Below are positions 24,500 through 36,400 of a stretch of DNA of 64,000 bases, one piece after another. Position 1 is the stretch's first letter. Every line of letters starts with the position of its first letter. A program made the translations under genes and the position numbers. This DNA comes from Valencia hispanica (Eukaryota; Chordata; Actinopteri; Cyprinodontiformes; Valenciidae): positions 8,242,149-8,306,148 of the forward strand of contig OY747721.1 in NCBI GenBank assembly GCA_963556495.2, given 5' to 3'. Below the pieces are notes generated by a model. That model saw nothing but the letters and a program-made list of their open reading frames with translations, had not been told where the DNA came from and did no database searches.

Positions 24500-24955
24500 T
24501 TAAGATAACAAATTAAAATATAAAAATAAGCAGTAAATAAATGTGATGAGATTAAATAGTAAAACACGGATAAAATATAATCATGCAAAACATGCAGAAC
24601 CATTAAACAGACAATAATAAATTATAATCAGTTAATAGCTAGGCTAAAAAGGTGAGTCTTGAGCCTCCTCTTAAAAACATGAATGTTCTCTGCAGGCCTG
24701 AGTTCCTCTGGCAGCCTGTTCCAGAGGTGAGGGCCGTTGTACGGAAAGACCACGAGTCTGTGTCCTAATTTTTGGGATGAGCAGGAAACGGCTGCCAGAG
24801 GAGTGCGGAGACCATGAAGGTTCATATGGTAAAAGCAGATCAGAGAGATAAGAAGGCCCAAGACCACTAACACACTTAAAACCATTAAAATAACCTTAAA
24901 ATGGATCCTAAAAACGTACGGGAAGCCAATGCAATGAGTTTAAGATAGGTGTAAG
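24500..24955 (-). mobile_element. LINE 3' end fragment
   Basis: Minus-strand frame reads GHRLVVFPYNGPHLWNRLP, EELRPAENIHVFKRRLKTHLF: the end of a fish L2-type LINE ORF2. Confidence 0.7.
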
Positions 24956-25990
24956 TTCTCCCGCCTCCTGGTCCTTAGCTTCCATAACTATGCAGATGAT
25001 ACTCAGCTCTACATTACGTTGTCACCAGATGACTTTGAACCCATCCAAACCCCAAGTAAATACATCAAGCAAATCAAAGGATGGATGTGCCATAACTTTC
25101 TCCAGCTGAACAGAAACAAAACAGAGGTAATTACTTTTGGACCTAAAGAGGAAAGATTAACAGTCAGCACACAGCTTCATTAATACAGCTAGAATATACT
25201 GATCAGGCCCGAAATTTAGGTGCAGTTATGGACTCAGGCCTGAACCTCCAGGGTCACATAAAGGCAATTACAAGAGAACATCTCCAGGATTAAAGGACTG
25301 ATGTTGGAACAGGACCTACAAAACAATCATCCATGGGTTTATCTTTAGTCGGATTGATTAATGCAACAGCGTCTTCACAGGTCTGCCAAAGAAGTCCATC
25401 AGACAGCTGCAGCTGATCCAGAACGCTGCTGCTTGTGTCCTTACTAGAATCAGAAAAGTAGAGCACATCACCCCAGTTCTAAATTCCTTACACTGGCTTC
25501 CTGTAGCTCAGAGAATAGACTTCAAAATATTTTTGCTAGTTTATAAATCATTGAATGGCTTAGGACCAAAGTATGTTGAAGACTTGCTGTCACTATCCCA
25601 ACCCACCAGACCACTCAGGTCCTTAAATTCCAGTCAACTCAGAATCAGTAGAATCAGAACCAAACACGGAGAAGCAGCTTTTAGTTTCTATGCTCCTCTA
25701 ATCTGAAACAAACTTCCAGAAAACTGCAAAGCTGGTGAAACACAGAGTTCTTTTAAATAACAACTAAAAACGTATCTGTTTAGAGCTGCCTTTGAGTAAT
25801 ACTTTGATGTATCATGTTTTGTGTATGCTTCTTGCTTTACTGCTGTTTTTACATGAAGGCATACACATACTCTTGCTTTATTGCTGTTTTTACTTTATAT
25901 GCTTTGTCTGTGTTTTACTGCTGTTTTTATTTTACTACTTAATCATGTAAAGGACCTTGAATCGCCTTGTGTTGAAAGTGTGCTATACAA
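24955..25990 (+). mobile_element. L2-like LINE fragment with reverse-transcriptase YADD
   Basis: Plus strand reads [20 protein letters not shown], then degraded frames including QLIQNAAACVLTR and HITPVLNSLHWLPV, ending in an ACCTTGAATCGCCTTGTG tail near 25960. Lies head to head with the next copy. Confidence 0.75.
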
Positions 25991-26139
25991 ATAAAATGAC
26001 CATGCCTTGCCTTGCCTTGCCTTGGTTTTCGCCAGGACACGTGCTGCTGAATTTTGTAGGAGCTGTAAACTGGATGTACTCTTTTTGGGAAGACCAGAAA
26101 GCCGGGCATTACAGTAATCACTCTGGATTACTCCTACAC

Positions 26140-26935
26140 TCTGGCAAGGCAAGGCAATTTTATTTGTATAGCATTGTAGAGCATGAACACATTTCATACA
26201 TATGACATCAAGCATTTACTCGAAGGCAATTCTAAACAGATGGGTTTTTAGTCTCGATTTAAAGCAGTTCAGAGTTTCAGCAGCTCTACACTCGTCAGGA
26301 AGTCTGTTCCAGATAAGGGGAGCATAGAAACTGAAAGCTGCTTCTCCATCTTTAGTTCTGAGTCTGGGGATGTTTAGTAGGCTAGAGTTGGAGGACCTGA
26401 GTGGTCTTGGTGGTTGGTACTGTGACAACAGTTCTTCAACATATTTTGGTGCTAAGCCATGTAATGATTTATAAACTAGTAGGAGTATTTTAAAGTCTAT
26501 TCTCTGAGCTACAGGGAGCCAGTGTAGGGATTTTAGAACTGGGGTGATGTGCTCTACTTTCCTGGTTCTACTGAGGATGCGAGCGGCAGTGTTCTGGATC
26601 AGCTGCAGCTGTCTAATTGACTTTTTAGGCAGACCTGTGAAGATGCTATTGCAGTAATCAATACGACTAAAGATAAACGCATGGGTGAGTTTTTCTAGGT
26701 CCTGTTGCGACATCAGTCGTTTAATCCTAGAGATGTTCTTCAGGTGATAGAAGGCTGACCTTGTTATTGCCTTTATGTGACCCTGGAGGTTCAGGTCTGA
26801 GTTCATCACTACACCTAGGTTTCGAGCCCGATCAGTAGTTTCTAGCTGTATTAACTGAAGCTGTGTGCTGACTCTTGATCGTTCCTCCTTGGGTCCAAAA
26901 ATAATTACTTCAGTAATTATTACTTCTGGACAAGG
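26140..26935 (-). mobile_element. L2-like LINE fragment, 197-codon open frame
   Basis: Open frame 26809-26216 covers the ORF2 C-terminus: [53 protein letters not shown]. 5' truncated. The GCAAGGCAAGGCAA run at 26142 is its 3' tail. Confidence 0.8.
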
Positions 26936-26939
26936 CTGA

Positions 26940-28300
26940 ATGTCTAATAAAAATATTTTTCAAAGCTTATAAATTCCAAGCATCACAGATTGGCATGATT
27001 AAAACAGGAACATTTGGAGAAATCAGGAGAAAGAACTATTTAAATGACATCACCAGATTTTCAGTAGGAACTAATTCTGTGAGAAAACTCAGAACACACT
27101 GAAACAGAAATGAAAAATATCAAATTAGTTAAAAGGAGAAAAGTCAGGTGTAGGTGTTTTGACCAGTATTACCAGAGACAACAGCAAGAGACGCTGCTCA
27201 TGGGAGCACCATGAGGTAAAGAACAATTGCTTTTATTGGTCTTTTATTCCCTTATTTTCCCTTTTTTTCCAATCACAGTCTGGGTTGGATTAAAACAAAG
27301 AAAATATTTAATATAAAAATGTATGGTAACAAAAGGATATTTATATAAAAACAAAAACATTGGTAAGCGATGGTGTTCACCAAGGCTCTAATTTACGTCT
27401 AGCACTTTTTATCCAATCCAGCTTCTGTAGGGCGGAATCACTGGGAGACACATTATTAATGATCACTCCTATGCTAATGACAGCCAGCTGGACCTTTCTG
27501 CATCTCCAGAATATGGAAAATTGTCTGATAAACATTTTAATCCACAACTGAATTATCAATATAAAGTCATGGATGGCACACTGTCTTTGTCAGCTCAGTC
27601 TAGTCAAAACTGAAGTTTTAGTAAGGCAAGGCAAGTCAAGACAATTAAATGTATAGCACACTTTCAACAACAAGGTAAGTAGTAGTCAGCATGGACACTG
27701 GCAATGAATAAACATGTTTGATCCACAAATGATAGCCTGCAGGTTTGTCCACATGAAACAGAGCTTTGTATTTGTGTTGTTACAAGATCGATACTTCTGA
27801 ATTAAATTTTCATCAGTAATAGAATGATTTAGAGTAGGGAGACCATACTTTGATTTGCAAAAAAGAGGACTCTCGACACAGTCCTGAAACACTTTAATTG
27901 CACTCTATTTACTTTCAACATATTTAAGGGGTTAGAAATGAATGCCCCCTGATGTCCTGAACAGAAGGGGAAAAGAGGACATTTGGTCCTCCTAATTTAG
28001 AAGTCATCCCTCAACTAAACTTACACTCATATAATTAGTAATGCTTCAAGTGTTATTCAGTGCAAAAATATATAGAAATATAGGCTACACCCACAACTGT
28101 TATCGCCTGACACTTATGATAAATACACAGATTTTTGTCTCATTAGACACATACATAAGTTCTGGCTTTAAGTGTCCTTTCTTCACAGAGGGTTCATCAA
28201 ACTTGATAATGAGGCCATCTAGTGGTTTTAGTTTGCATGACTGCAAATTGTGTGTGAAGGTTTTGTTGCGTTTACGTGATGTCACACTAAAGATTAAACT
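26940..28300 (+). mobile_element. Start of unit B: LINE RT fragment and unit-homologous spacer
   Basis: From about 27030 the sequence aligns with 47040 onward (unit C). 27360-27520 reads GVHQGS and SYANDSQLDLSAS, a decayed RT GVPQGS...YADD block; its counterpart is 47520-47690. 27700-28240 matches intron sequence of the LDLa gene at 2790-3110. Confidence 0.55.
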
Positions 28301-28312
28301 TGCAGTCTGTAC

Positions 28313-28435
28313 TACAGGTTCTTTGATCATCAGATCCGTCGACACAGTCCTCCTCCCCTTCACAGACAAATCCCAGTGAGATCCATTCACCACTGGTCTC
28401 ATACTCGAATTCCTGTGAGCCGCATGTTGGAGGGG
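28313..28435 (-). pseudogene. Decayed LDLa exon (unit B copy of LDLa module 2)
   Basis: Same 123-nt length as 3175-3297 and clearly homologous. Two of six cysteines are lost (Cys to Tyr, Cys to Trp), the acidic E becomes D-D, and the donor G is changed. No signal exon or other LDLa exon is recognisable in unit B. Confidence 0.8.
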
Positions 28436-28789
28436 CTGCAGCAAAGAACAGGTGAACTGGTTTTTGGGACTTTACTCACTGACTTATTTTGGTGCTTGTT
28501 TGTTTTTGTGCACATCTTCTCTGTCCTTGTAGCTTGTCAGTCGTCCAGGTTTTGGAAATCCTGCATGCGTAAAGGGAGGGTAATTGAACTTCTTTTGTAG
28601 AAAACTCTGATGTTTGAAGACTTTACACTGATGGAGTTAACAATTTTTGTATTTTTTTAAGTATTTTTTATGACATTTTATTATTTATGATATTAAGTTA
28701 TATAAATCTTCAAGTCAATGTCACTTTATTTTTTGGTTTGTTTGACAAATGAGTTACCATGTTTATGTTTACTCCATGTAACGTTTCTT

Positions 28790-29090
28790 ACGTTTTTCAC
28801 TGTACTTAGATAAGATAAGCATCCCCACAGTATGATCCTGCCACCAGCATGCTCCATAGTGGGGATGGTGTGCTCATGTTACATTTATACCACACATTAT
28901 AATTTTTATGTAAGTAAAAAAGTTCAGTTTTGGTTCCATTTGGACATGGAACCCTATTGTGAACGTTTGCTGTGTCTCCTACATGGCTTGTGGCAAACTT
29001 CCAACAGGGCTTCCTATTGCTTTCTTTCAACGATAGTTGGGGGTTTTTTCAGTTCAGGTGGTTGTCCATATCTTGGTAGGCACACAAGCT
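28790..29090 (-). mobile_element. Tc1-like transposase fragment (unit B)
   Basis: Minus-strand broken frames resemble the H-S-M-V-x-G-G-x-I block of fish Tc1 transposase. A similar fragment at 49700-49860 in unit C indicates insertion before duplication. Confidence 0.6.
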
Positions 29091-29401
29091 TTAAACATAA
29101 ACGTTTTGTCTAGGTAAAACTCAGCCGACTTAAAATTGTCATATTTGTAGAAGAGTCTCTTTCCTTGCAAACCTTTATCTCAATACTTTGCTTAACAAGC
29201 TAACACTTGACCTTTGGGTGATGATTTTGCTATATTACTTTTGTGAGATCACCAGAAATGTCCCTTGAGCACAACATTCGACTTACACAATGTCTGTTTG
29301 GCAGCACTATAATGTTTCCCTCTTTTCTATCTGAAACAATAAACAGCTGATGTTGAACATTTGCATGCAACATTATATTTCTTCATTATGTTTATGCTGA
29401 T

Positions 29402-30466
29402 ACCTGTATTTTACTGAACTCCAATAAAACTGTCTGCATTGATGACCACTAAACAATGTGTAAAGTGCAGTACCCCCTAAACAACCAATGTCACCTAGCA
29501 GATCCTTGGGGTTTTGGGAGGGAGAGGAACTGGAGCTAGTTACCCGTTTTAAATACCTTGGTATAATTTTGGACTCCAACCTCATGCTTAAAAAACACAT
29601 AAAAAAGGTAACTCAATCAATTAACTTTAACCTGCAACATCTTAAACAAATTAGTCCTCATATGTCAAAAGAGACTGCCAAATCTTTCTTCAATTGCATG
29701 ATTTCACTAGACATTGAATACTCTTTCACAACAAGGTCGTTTGCTTGTGTCACTACACTAAAACCTGTTAAACAGCTTTTCAAAAACAGCAATTAAAGGA
29801 TTTGATAGGAGGCCTCAGGCATATCACAGCTGACTAATTCTAGAGAAATAAAAATTTTTACATTTTCAGAATTTCAAATAATTTAAAAACAATCTTATTT
29901 ATCAGGCCCTTATTAATAAGGGCCCACGACCCCTGGAGGATTTTATTTTAAAGCAAAAGGTTATAAATAGCACCAGGTCAACGTCCAGAGGAGATTGTGA
30001 GGTTCAATTGATGAAATCCTCCTGTTTTATCTATTAAAGGATGTAAGAGTTGGAATATATTGCCTGTCACAATTAGAGATAGCTCCACCCACTTCTCCTT
30101 TGAGCAACAGCTTAAAGCCTGGTTGGTCAGAAATCAGCACTGTGATCGTTGAACCTTGGGTACCTTTAGATTTGAGTTGGTATTTTGTGACAGGTATTGT
30201 TTTGTAAACACTTTAAAAGATTTAAAAAGCACTTTGACATAGCTATATCAAAATAGGCTCACCTGACCTTATATTGTTTTTATTTGTGGTTTTATTGTAT
30301 TTTTTATTTTTTGATACTGTATCAATGTTGTTATTTTTGTGTGTTGCGTTGTTTGTTTTATGGGACTATGAATGAAAACTATTATTTCCCTAAATCCGGT
30401 GTATAATATTGTACACTCAATAATATGCACATTCACATTCAAATAAATGTAATTTAATTTAATTGA
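29402..30466 (+). mobile_element. LINE 3' fragment unique to unit B
   Basis: Plus frame 29488-29796 reads VTRFKYLGIILDSNLMLKKH, typical of the C-terminal part of non-LTR RT ORFs, followed by degraded frames and an AATTT-type tail (TGTAATTTAATTTAATTG). Units A and C lack it. Confidence 0.7.
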
Positions 30467-30497
30467 GATAGATTCTTGCTGTAACTGTAATAATCAC

Positions 30498-30957
30498 CTG
30501 TGAGGGAAGTTCTTAAATAAAAGAGACGAGAGAGATTCCTTCAGATATTCGGAGGGTTCAATACAAACTTGGTTGATTAAGCAAGGAGGTACAGCGCTAA
30601 CAGAAAATGTGCAATACTGACCTGCCTTCCAAAACAAGACACAGAATTATACAGGTTCAGTAATCTTGACTCCTATCAACATGACATCAGAAAACGTTTC
30701 TTCAGTATGAGAACATTAGACTCGCAGGCTTCAGGGACTTGATAGTGGAAGCCCAATCAATGTATGTCAGGACGTCCTTAGATGTAAAAGAGAGTTGCTA
30801 TGCCAACCCAGGATGTAAGAGCCTAAATCAGTAGATTTGTCCTGACCCAAATTCATACAGTGTCACACAATCAGATTGGTTACCATATCACTAGGAGCTG
30901 GCACACAGTAACTATCAGTATATGAAATACACAGAGCAGATCATTCACACCCTTACA
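30498..30957 (-). mobile_element. Candidate solo LTR
   Basis: A roughly 460-bp block present only in unit B, beginning TGTGAGGGAAG and ending CCCTTACA on the plus strand (TG...CA form), with a TATA-like ACCTGTATAATTC and an AATAAA-like run. No internal retroviral genes and no clear target duplication, so tentative. Confidence 0.4.
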
Positions 30958-30999
30958 ATCAGTAATAACTGACGATAAGCAGTGTCTGCTGACTTAATT

Positions 31000-32900
31000 T
31001 ATTGGAATTTTATTGTGCTTGGCCCTGTTGCTGACATTCTTATCAACTGGTTTATGGCTTTGCAGTAAGAGCCAAAAGCCAAGCTTTTTCAGTGCCCCAA
31101 GACTCAGGGGAAAACAATCTACAGACAGGTCATGAAGCTTTTCGGACCTATTTTTGTGACCAGCAAGTTAGAAATTCAACTGAGCAAAGTTAAAAACTCT
31201 AAAACACAGGGTATCTATTCATTTTCTTATTTAAATTTGTATTTTTGCAATTGAAACTGGTTTGGATGTTGAAGTACAGCGTAGCCTGCAATGAACTGGC
31301 AAAAGGAGCTTAGTTCCAAAAAAGGCTCACCAGCCATCACCCCACTAGTCCAGAGTGGGCAGGTAGGATTACTCATTGAGTGAATATCATTAGTGTTAAT
31401 ATAATGAAGAATATGGTGTAAACCTGCTTCATATGAAAAGTGTCCTGTGTTTCTAGCTGATTCAGCACCACATTAACGAGACATAACTGAACTGATCAGA
31501 AGGCATTAACATGTAAGGCTATAATTACATGATTGTAATAATAATTGGTTGTGATTTAAAGTGGGCCGGTCTGATGCATGAAAATCTAGGGCTAAAAATG
31601 AGTCCTACTCCAGCCCTGTGAACCCCCTTTAAAAGACAAGTGCCAGGAAATCAACCAGCTCAAAATAAACGTTAGCGATTATGCGATGAAGAGTTGTCAA
31701 ATATCCATCCAGAGTGATGCCAGAAGCTCGTTAATGGAAGTGTTTAGTGGAAGAATAACCTACAAATGGAGTGGTAACCAAATATCTGGTGTCTATGTGT
31801 ATAGCTGAGCCTGTATGTATATAAATGAAGAAGAGAAGAGAAAATATATTCAAACTTGTGACCCAAACATGTTTTTTAAAGCTTTTTATTATATGCATTT
31901 TCCACCATGCAACAAGAATGAAATGCTTCATGCATAATCAAAATCCCAAAGCTAATGAGATTTACAGTCATATTCAATAATAAAATGTAAAGTACCTTTG
32001 GAACATAACAATCTTTTAAGCAAGCAAACTATATGTGTTTTACTGTGAACTAAGTTACTGATTTTAAATTAAAGTAAAAAATAACTGAACTTTTCAATAA
32101 AATCTGATTTATTGATTATGACTGTTTACTCATGATGAGAGTTTGCAAAGTTCTGATCTAAACTATCTAAATGAGAGGTATGAATATTAAAATTATGTTT
32201 ATGTATCCATCACAGGTAGACCTTATAAAACATGTGAAACTCAAAAACCAGCAAACCAATCTTTAAAGATCAAATTAGATTAAAGAAATATAATCTCTGA
32301 TTTACAGCTTTTCAGTTAAATACTATATTACATGAGGCAATACAGAAAGAAACATTGTTGCTAAATATTCCAACCCATTGAAATATGAACATCTTCACAT
32401 TCTCTGATTTAGAGAAATCTTCATCTTGTCTCACTTACCAAAACTTATTTAAATATAAAACTCAAATTAAACCTTAAATATTTCCTGAAAACAACTCTAG
32501 TAAATTCATAGATGAATGGAAAATATGACTGGGCAAGAATTCCTTGTCTGAGTTTTTCTTTAGTGAGGACAAACATAGAATAAATTATGTATATATGTTC
32601 AATTAACTAACATAACCGAGAGATTGTGTGACTCATAATTTAGTAATTTTAAACCGAACTTAATGATTTTGACTATGAAAGACAGGACTGGTTTATGATA
32701 GCTTATGGCAGGCCAGAATAGAAGTTACACAATGGAAGCTAAAAGTAGTAAAGGAACAGATGATACAACAATATCTACTACATTATATTGCACATCAAAG
32801 TTCATGTGATCCTGTTTGCATCTTTGACATCAAGGGATTCCAATGAATTGCAGTATCTTGCGGAATTACCACTATAGGAACCCCTGAAGTGATTCAATGT
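31000..32900. other. Intergenic and 3' flank of the unit B mucin
   Basis: No gene seen. Homologous to unit A 7800-10430 and unit C 57780-59440; includes the likely 3' UTR of the unit B mucin. Confidence 0.5.
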
Positions 32901-32908
32901 CCCTCCCC

Positions 32909-33421
32909 TTAATTAAAGTATGGGTTGATCTGGCCTCGGCTCTGAGCGTAAGGGTATGTGGCTCGGTTTTGGGTATAAGGGCTGCCTTTGGATTGTAGCT
33001 CCTCATATGGGTTGTTCTTGGGTCGAACCTGAGAGAATGAGAACATGTCGTCTCGGTGGTCGTTGAACCGCTGCAGCAGAAAAGAAGAGACAAAATTTGT
33101 GAGTGAACAGAACACAGATGTTTGTCTTCACTGCATCTCGTGTTGAGAGCTGTACCCACCGAATTCCTCCCAGAAGAAACTAAGTTTTGTCGGCTGTTGC
33201 TCGGAGTCATCTCCTGGTTGGTCCTGCTGTCCCAGTTGCTGCTGATTTTGGCCCGTGGGATTTGAGGGGCCCCATAACTTGGGAGGCTGTTGGCTGGCTC
33301 TTTGACCCAAGCGAAATAGCCGTTGCTTTTGCTGTAGGATGGCGGGGGCTTGGCAATAGAATGGCTTTGATGGGGTTTCCCAAAGTCTTCCTCTTTGCTC
33401 TTGTTATCTTTCTTCTTGAAT
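32909..33421 (-). CDS. Unit B mucin exons 11-12: cytoplasmic tail
   Basis: Exons 33421-33160 (FKKKDNKSKEEDFGKPH... to SSGRNS) and 33070-32909 (RFNDHRDDMFSF to INPYFN, TAA at 32911-32909). The last exon has a series of PY motifs: NNPYEEL, SPYTQN, YPYAQS, INPYFN. Confidence 0.85.
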
Positions 33422-36400
33422 CTGAAGAAAATATTAACAAAGAGTGTTGTAACTGTGTCTGTTCCACTGTGTTGTGTTAGCAAAGGTTAGAATGCAGTTT
33501 TAGAGAAAAACAATCACAACAAAGGTCATTATTCTGTAAAAGATCACTAAGGTGATAAATTAACAAGGTTCAAACTTACTTGTTTGCTACCACTGACACA
33601 GCGATCAATGCAATAATCATGAGGCCTCCGAGGACAGAGAAAACGATCACAAGGATCAACAATGTGTCTAACAAACAAGAAAGAAGCAGTCAGTGATGAG
33701 TTTCAGCCTTTTTATGACCTTGCTACAACAGGTTTACATGACATTCTAGAGACCAGTTTGGTTCAAAATGGAAAATGTTGATTAAAAAGGTTTTATCATA
33801 GCTTTAGAGGGAATAATCACTTTGGTAAAAAAAAAAAAAATCACACACAGTCATAAAATTGTGGAATACTTTGCCAACAGAGGTTCTGGCTTGTAAAGGA
33901 TTTCCTGGTTGCAAGCCTGATGAAGAAATGGCTATTATCGAAACAACATTGCACACATGAGGGTTGAATGAGACCATGAGCATGATGTTAGGCTTTTATG
34001 TAAATGTGTAATATGGGAGCTGAGTGGGTGTGTGTGGAGTGGGGGTGTCCGGGGTCGGTCCTTTGGGGTATTGTTCTGGAGGTTTTTCTGTGTTTCTGCT
34101 TTTGGCATGCTGGCTCGGGTTGGGTGGATCCATTAGCCTGTGGCCCTCTACACGGTCTTCCATTGGTTCGGGCTGACCATGTGTGGGTGTTGTTGCGCCG
34201 GGGGACTACAGGGCCGTGGCCGTTGGGGACTGGTGTGGGACACCCTTAATGCAAAATGTATATATTCTATTAAAATTGGTTTATATAAACTCTGTAAATT
34301 GTTATCAACCTGCCCAGTGACTGCAGGTGGAAATTAGCATTCATGCTATACCCTGACACCAAGCATCTGTCCTGACCTTGTCTTGGTCAACGTGATGTTG
34401 TGCATGTCCCTGTTTAAATGAACTTATACCAATACCAAAAAAATGGAGCTGTTCTTTAGTCAATGTTTTATGTGTTAATATTAGTTTGTGGCACTAGAGG
34501 CCTTTGTTTGTTGGTAGCTAGACATGAAGTAGGGCAGAAAGGGAAGGGGATGCCATGCAGCCAAGGAATAGAACCAATGACAACTGAATCGAGAACTGTA
34601 GCCTTTGGAAATTATGTGCCTGCTCTACCACTGCTCCATGTGGCGGCACCTTTGATAATACTTAAAAAAACAGACATTACTCAGCTTTTCAGTGTCATTG
34701 ACCCAATTCTGAAATTTGATTTTTTTTTCCTGTCAAAATAACAAATAGAAATAATTTCATTCGCACATGGCTCGTTGTATGCTTAAATATAGTTATAGTC
34801 TTTGTAAGATTTGTAAACAATGTGTAAAAGGAACATGCATAAATTATCTGCAAATTCCTTACATTGGTTGATTTTTATATAAATGATGCACCAGTTAGAG
34901 TAGCAAAGGTCAGTTGCACCTGAAAAATGTTCTGTTGCCGTCAGGTTAATAGAGGAAACATAAAAATCATGTTGTAGACTACAGCTCGCTAGTGAGGAGG
35001 AGAATGTTGTTGTAGCTTCATACTTAACCTAAATTGCAGAACTACCTCATTGCGGGTTTTTAAAAAACTTTTTATCTGAAGAGGGTATACTGAAGCCCTC
35101 CCTACAAAAAATAAAAACATAATATTTTGATGTACATGCTTTGACTTTCAACACTGTATACTCACTGTCTGTACAGTTTAAACCAGTATAACCGAAGGTG
35201 CATCTGAAACAACAAATGAAATTGATTTAAAACTTTTGTACTTGGAGACAACCATAGAGCAAGACAGGTAGGTCCATGCACTTACCGGACACATGTGTTT
35301 TTGTGAAATTTAAAACCAGGGGGACATGCTAAAGTACAGAAAGTTACACTGCAGTTAGTGAACAAATAAACATTTTAACTCTTTTGATTGTTAAACTTCC
35401 TTACCCAAGCATAATCTTTCACTGAAATCGGTTGGAATGAAGTTCTCTTTACAGTCGCATGTGAAAGTGCCATCTTTAGATTGACACTTTGTAGTAGTAT
35501 CGTCACATGCACCATTACAAAGGTTTACATCTTTAAATGGAACAGAAAAAAAGTTGATGGGATCAGTAAACTTCACAACATAAAATATAATCAAGAACAT
35601 CAATGGTAGCTAAATTTCCCAGGACTGCCTCAGACTTAAAATCTTGACACAAATCATGACATTTGACACCCACATCATGCGTATATTTTGTGCGTGCAGC
35701 GGTGTCATTGCTGTTAAGAATATTAAAAATAAGTGTGAAGTACTAAAAATAAAATAAAAATCCAAAGAAAAAACTAAACTGAAAGAAAATAGAAGAAATC
35801 GAGCTACCAATCAAATATAGGAACCAACCTGAACACTACAGGTTTCTGATTAATACTGTTTATTAGCAAAGAACATGTAGGAGACGGTTAAAAACCCTTT
35901 TATAAATAATTCAGACAGAGCCACATAATCAGCACAAACATTCTGGAGGATAATTGTAATGAAAGTATTGTATGCATAATAAGAGAAAAGTAAACTAGAC
36001 TAGAATCCTCAGAAGTACATTTTTGTATTAAACCTACTCTTATAGCCTCCTTTCAGTGGGCAGTCTGCACAGCTGGTGGCCTTCATCATTGTCTCTGTTA
36101 CAGTCTCATCTTTGATGTCAGCAGTTGCTTCATAGATGATTTGTATTGATGCCTCAGTTTCGCCTTCCCCTGCCCTCACATTGCCTTGCTTTCCTTCCCT
36201 GTGGAAAAACGTCATAGTCAAGGAAGTCACATTGTAAGCCTTTACTAGTGGATGACAAACACTGTTTTGACTCTGAAACTTACCGCAGCTCCAGCACTAA
36301 AGAGTCTCTGTATCCAATTGTACCTTTGAACTGTTTGCCAATCTGTGTATTAAAATAGCATTCTAGTTAATAGCGTTCTGTTTAGGCCTCATATAACAAA

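Noticed and set aside
35590..35810. Possible extra mucin exon with KCHDLCQDFKSEAVLG
   Set aside because: Its phase does not fit both neighbours, while exon 6 joins exon 7 directly in phase. The same intron copy is nearly identical in unit C, so conservation gives no support.
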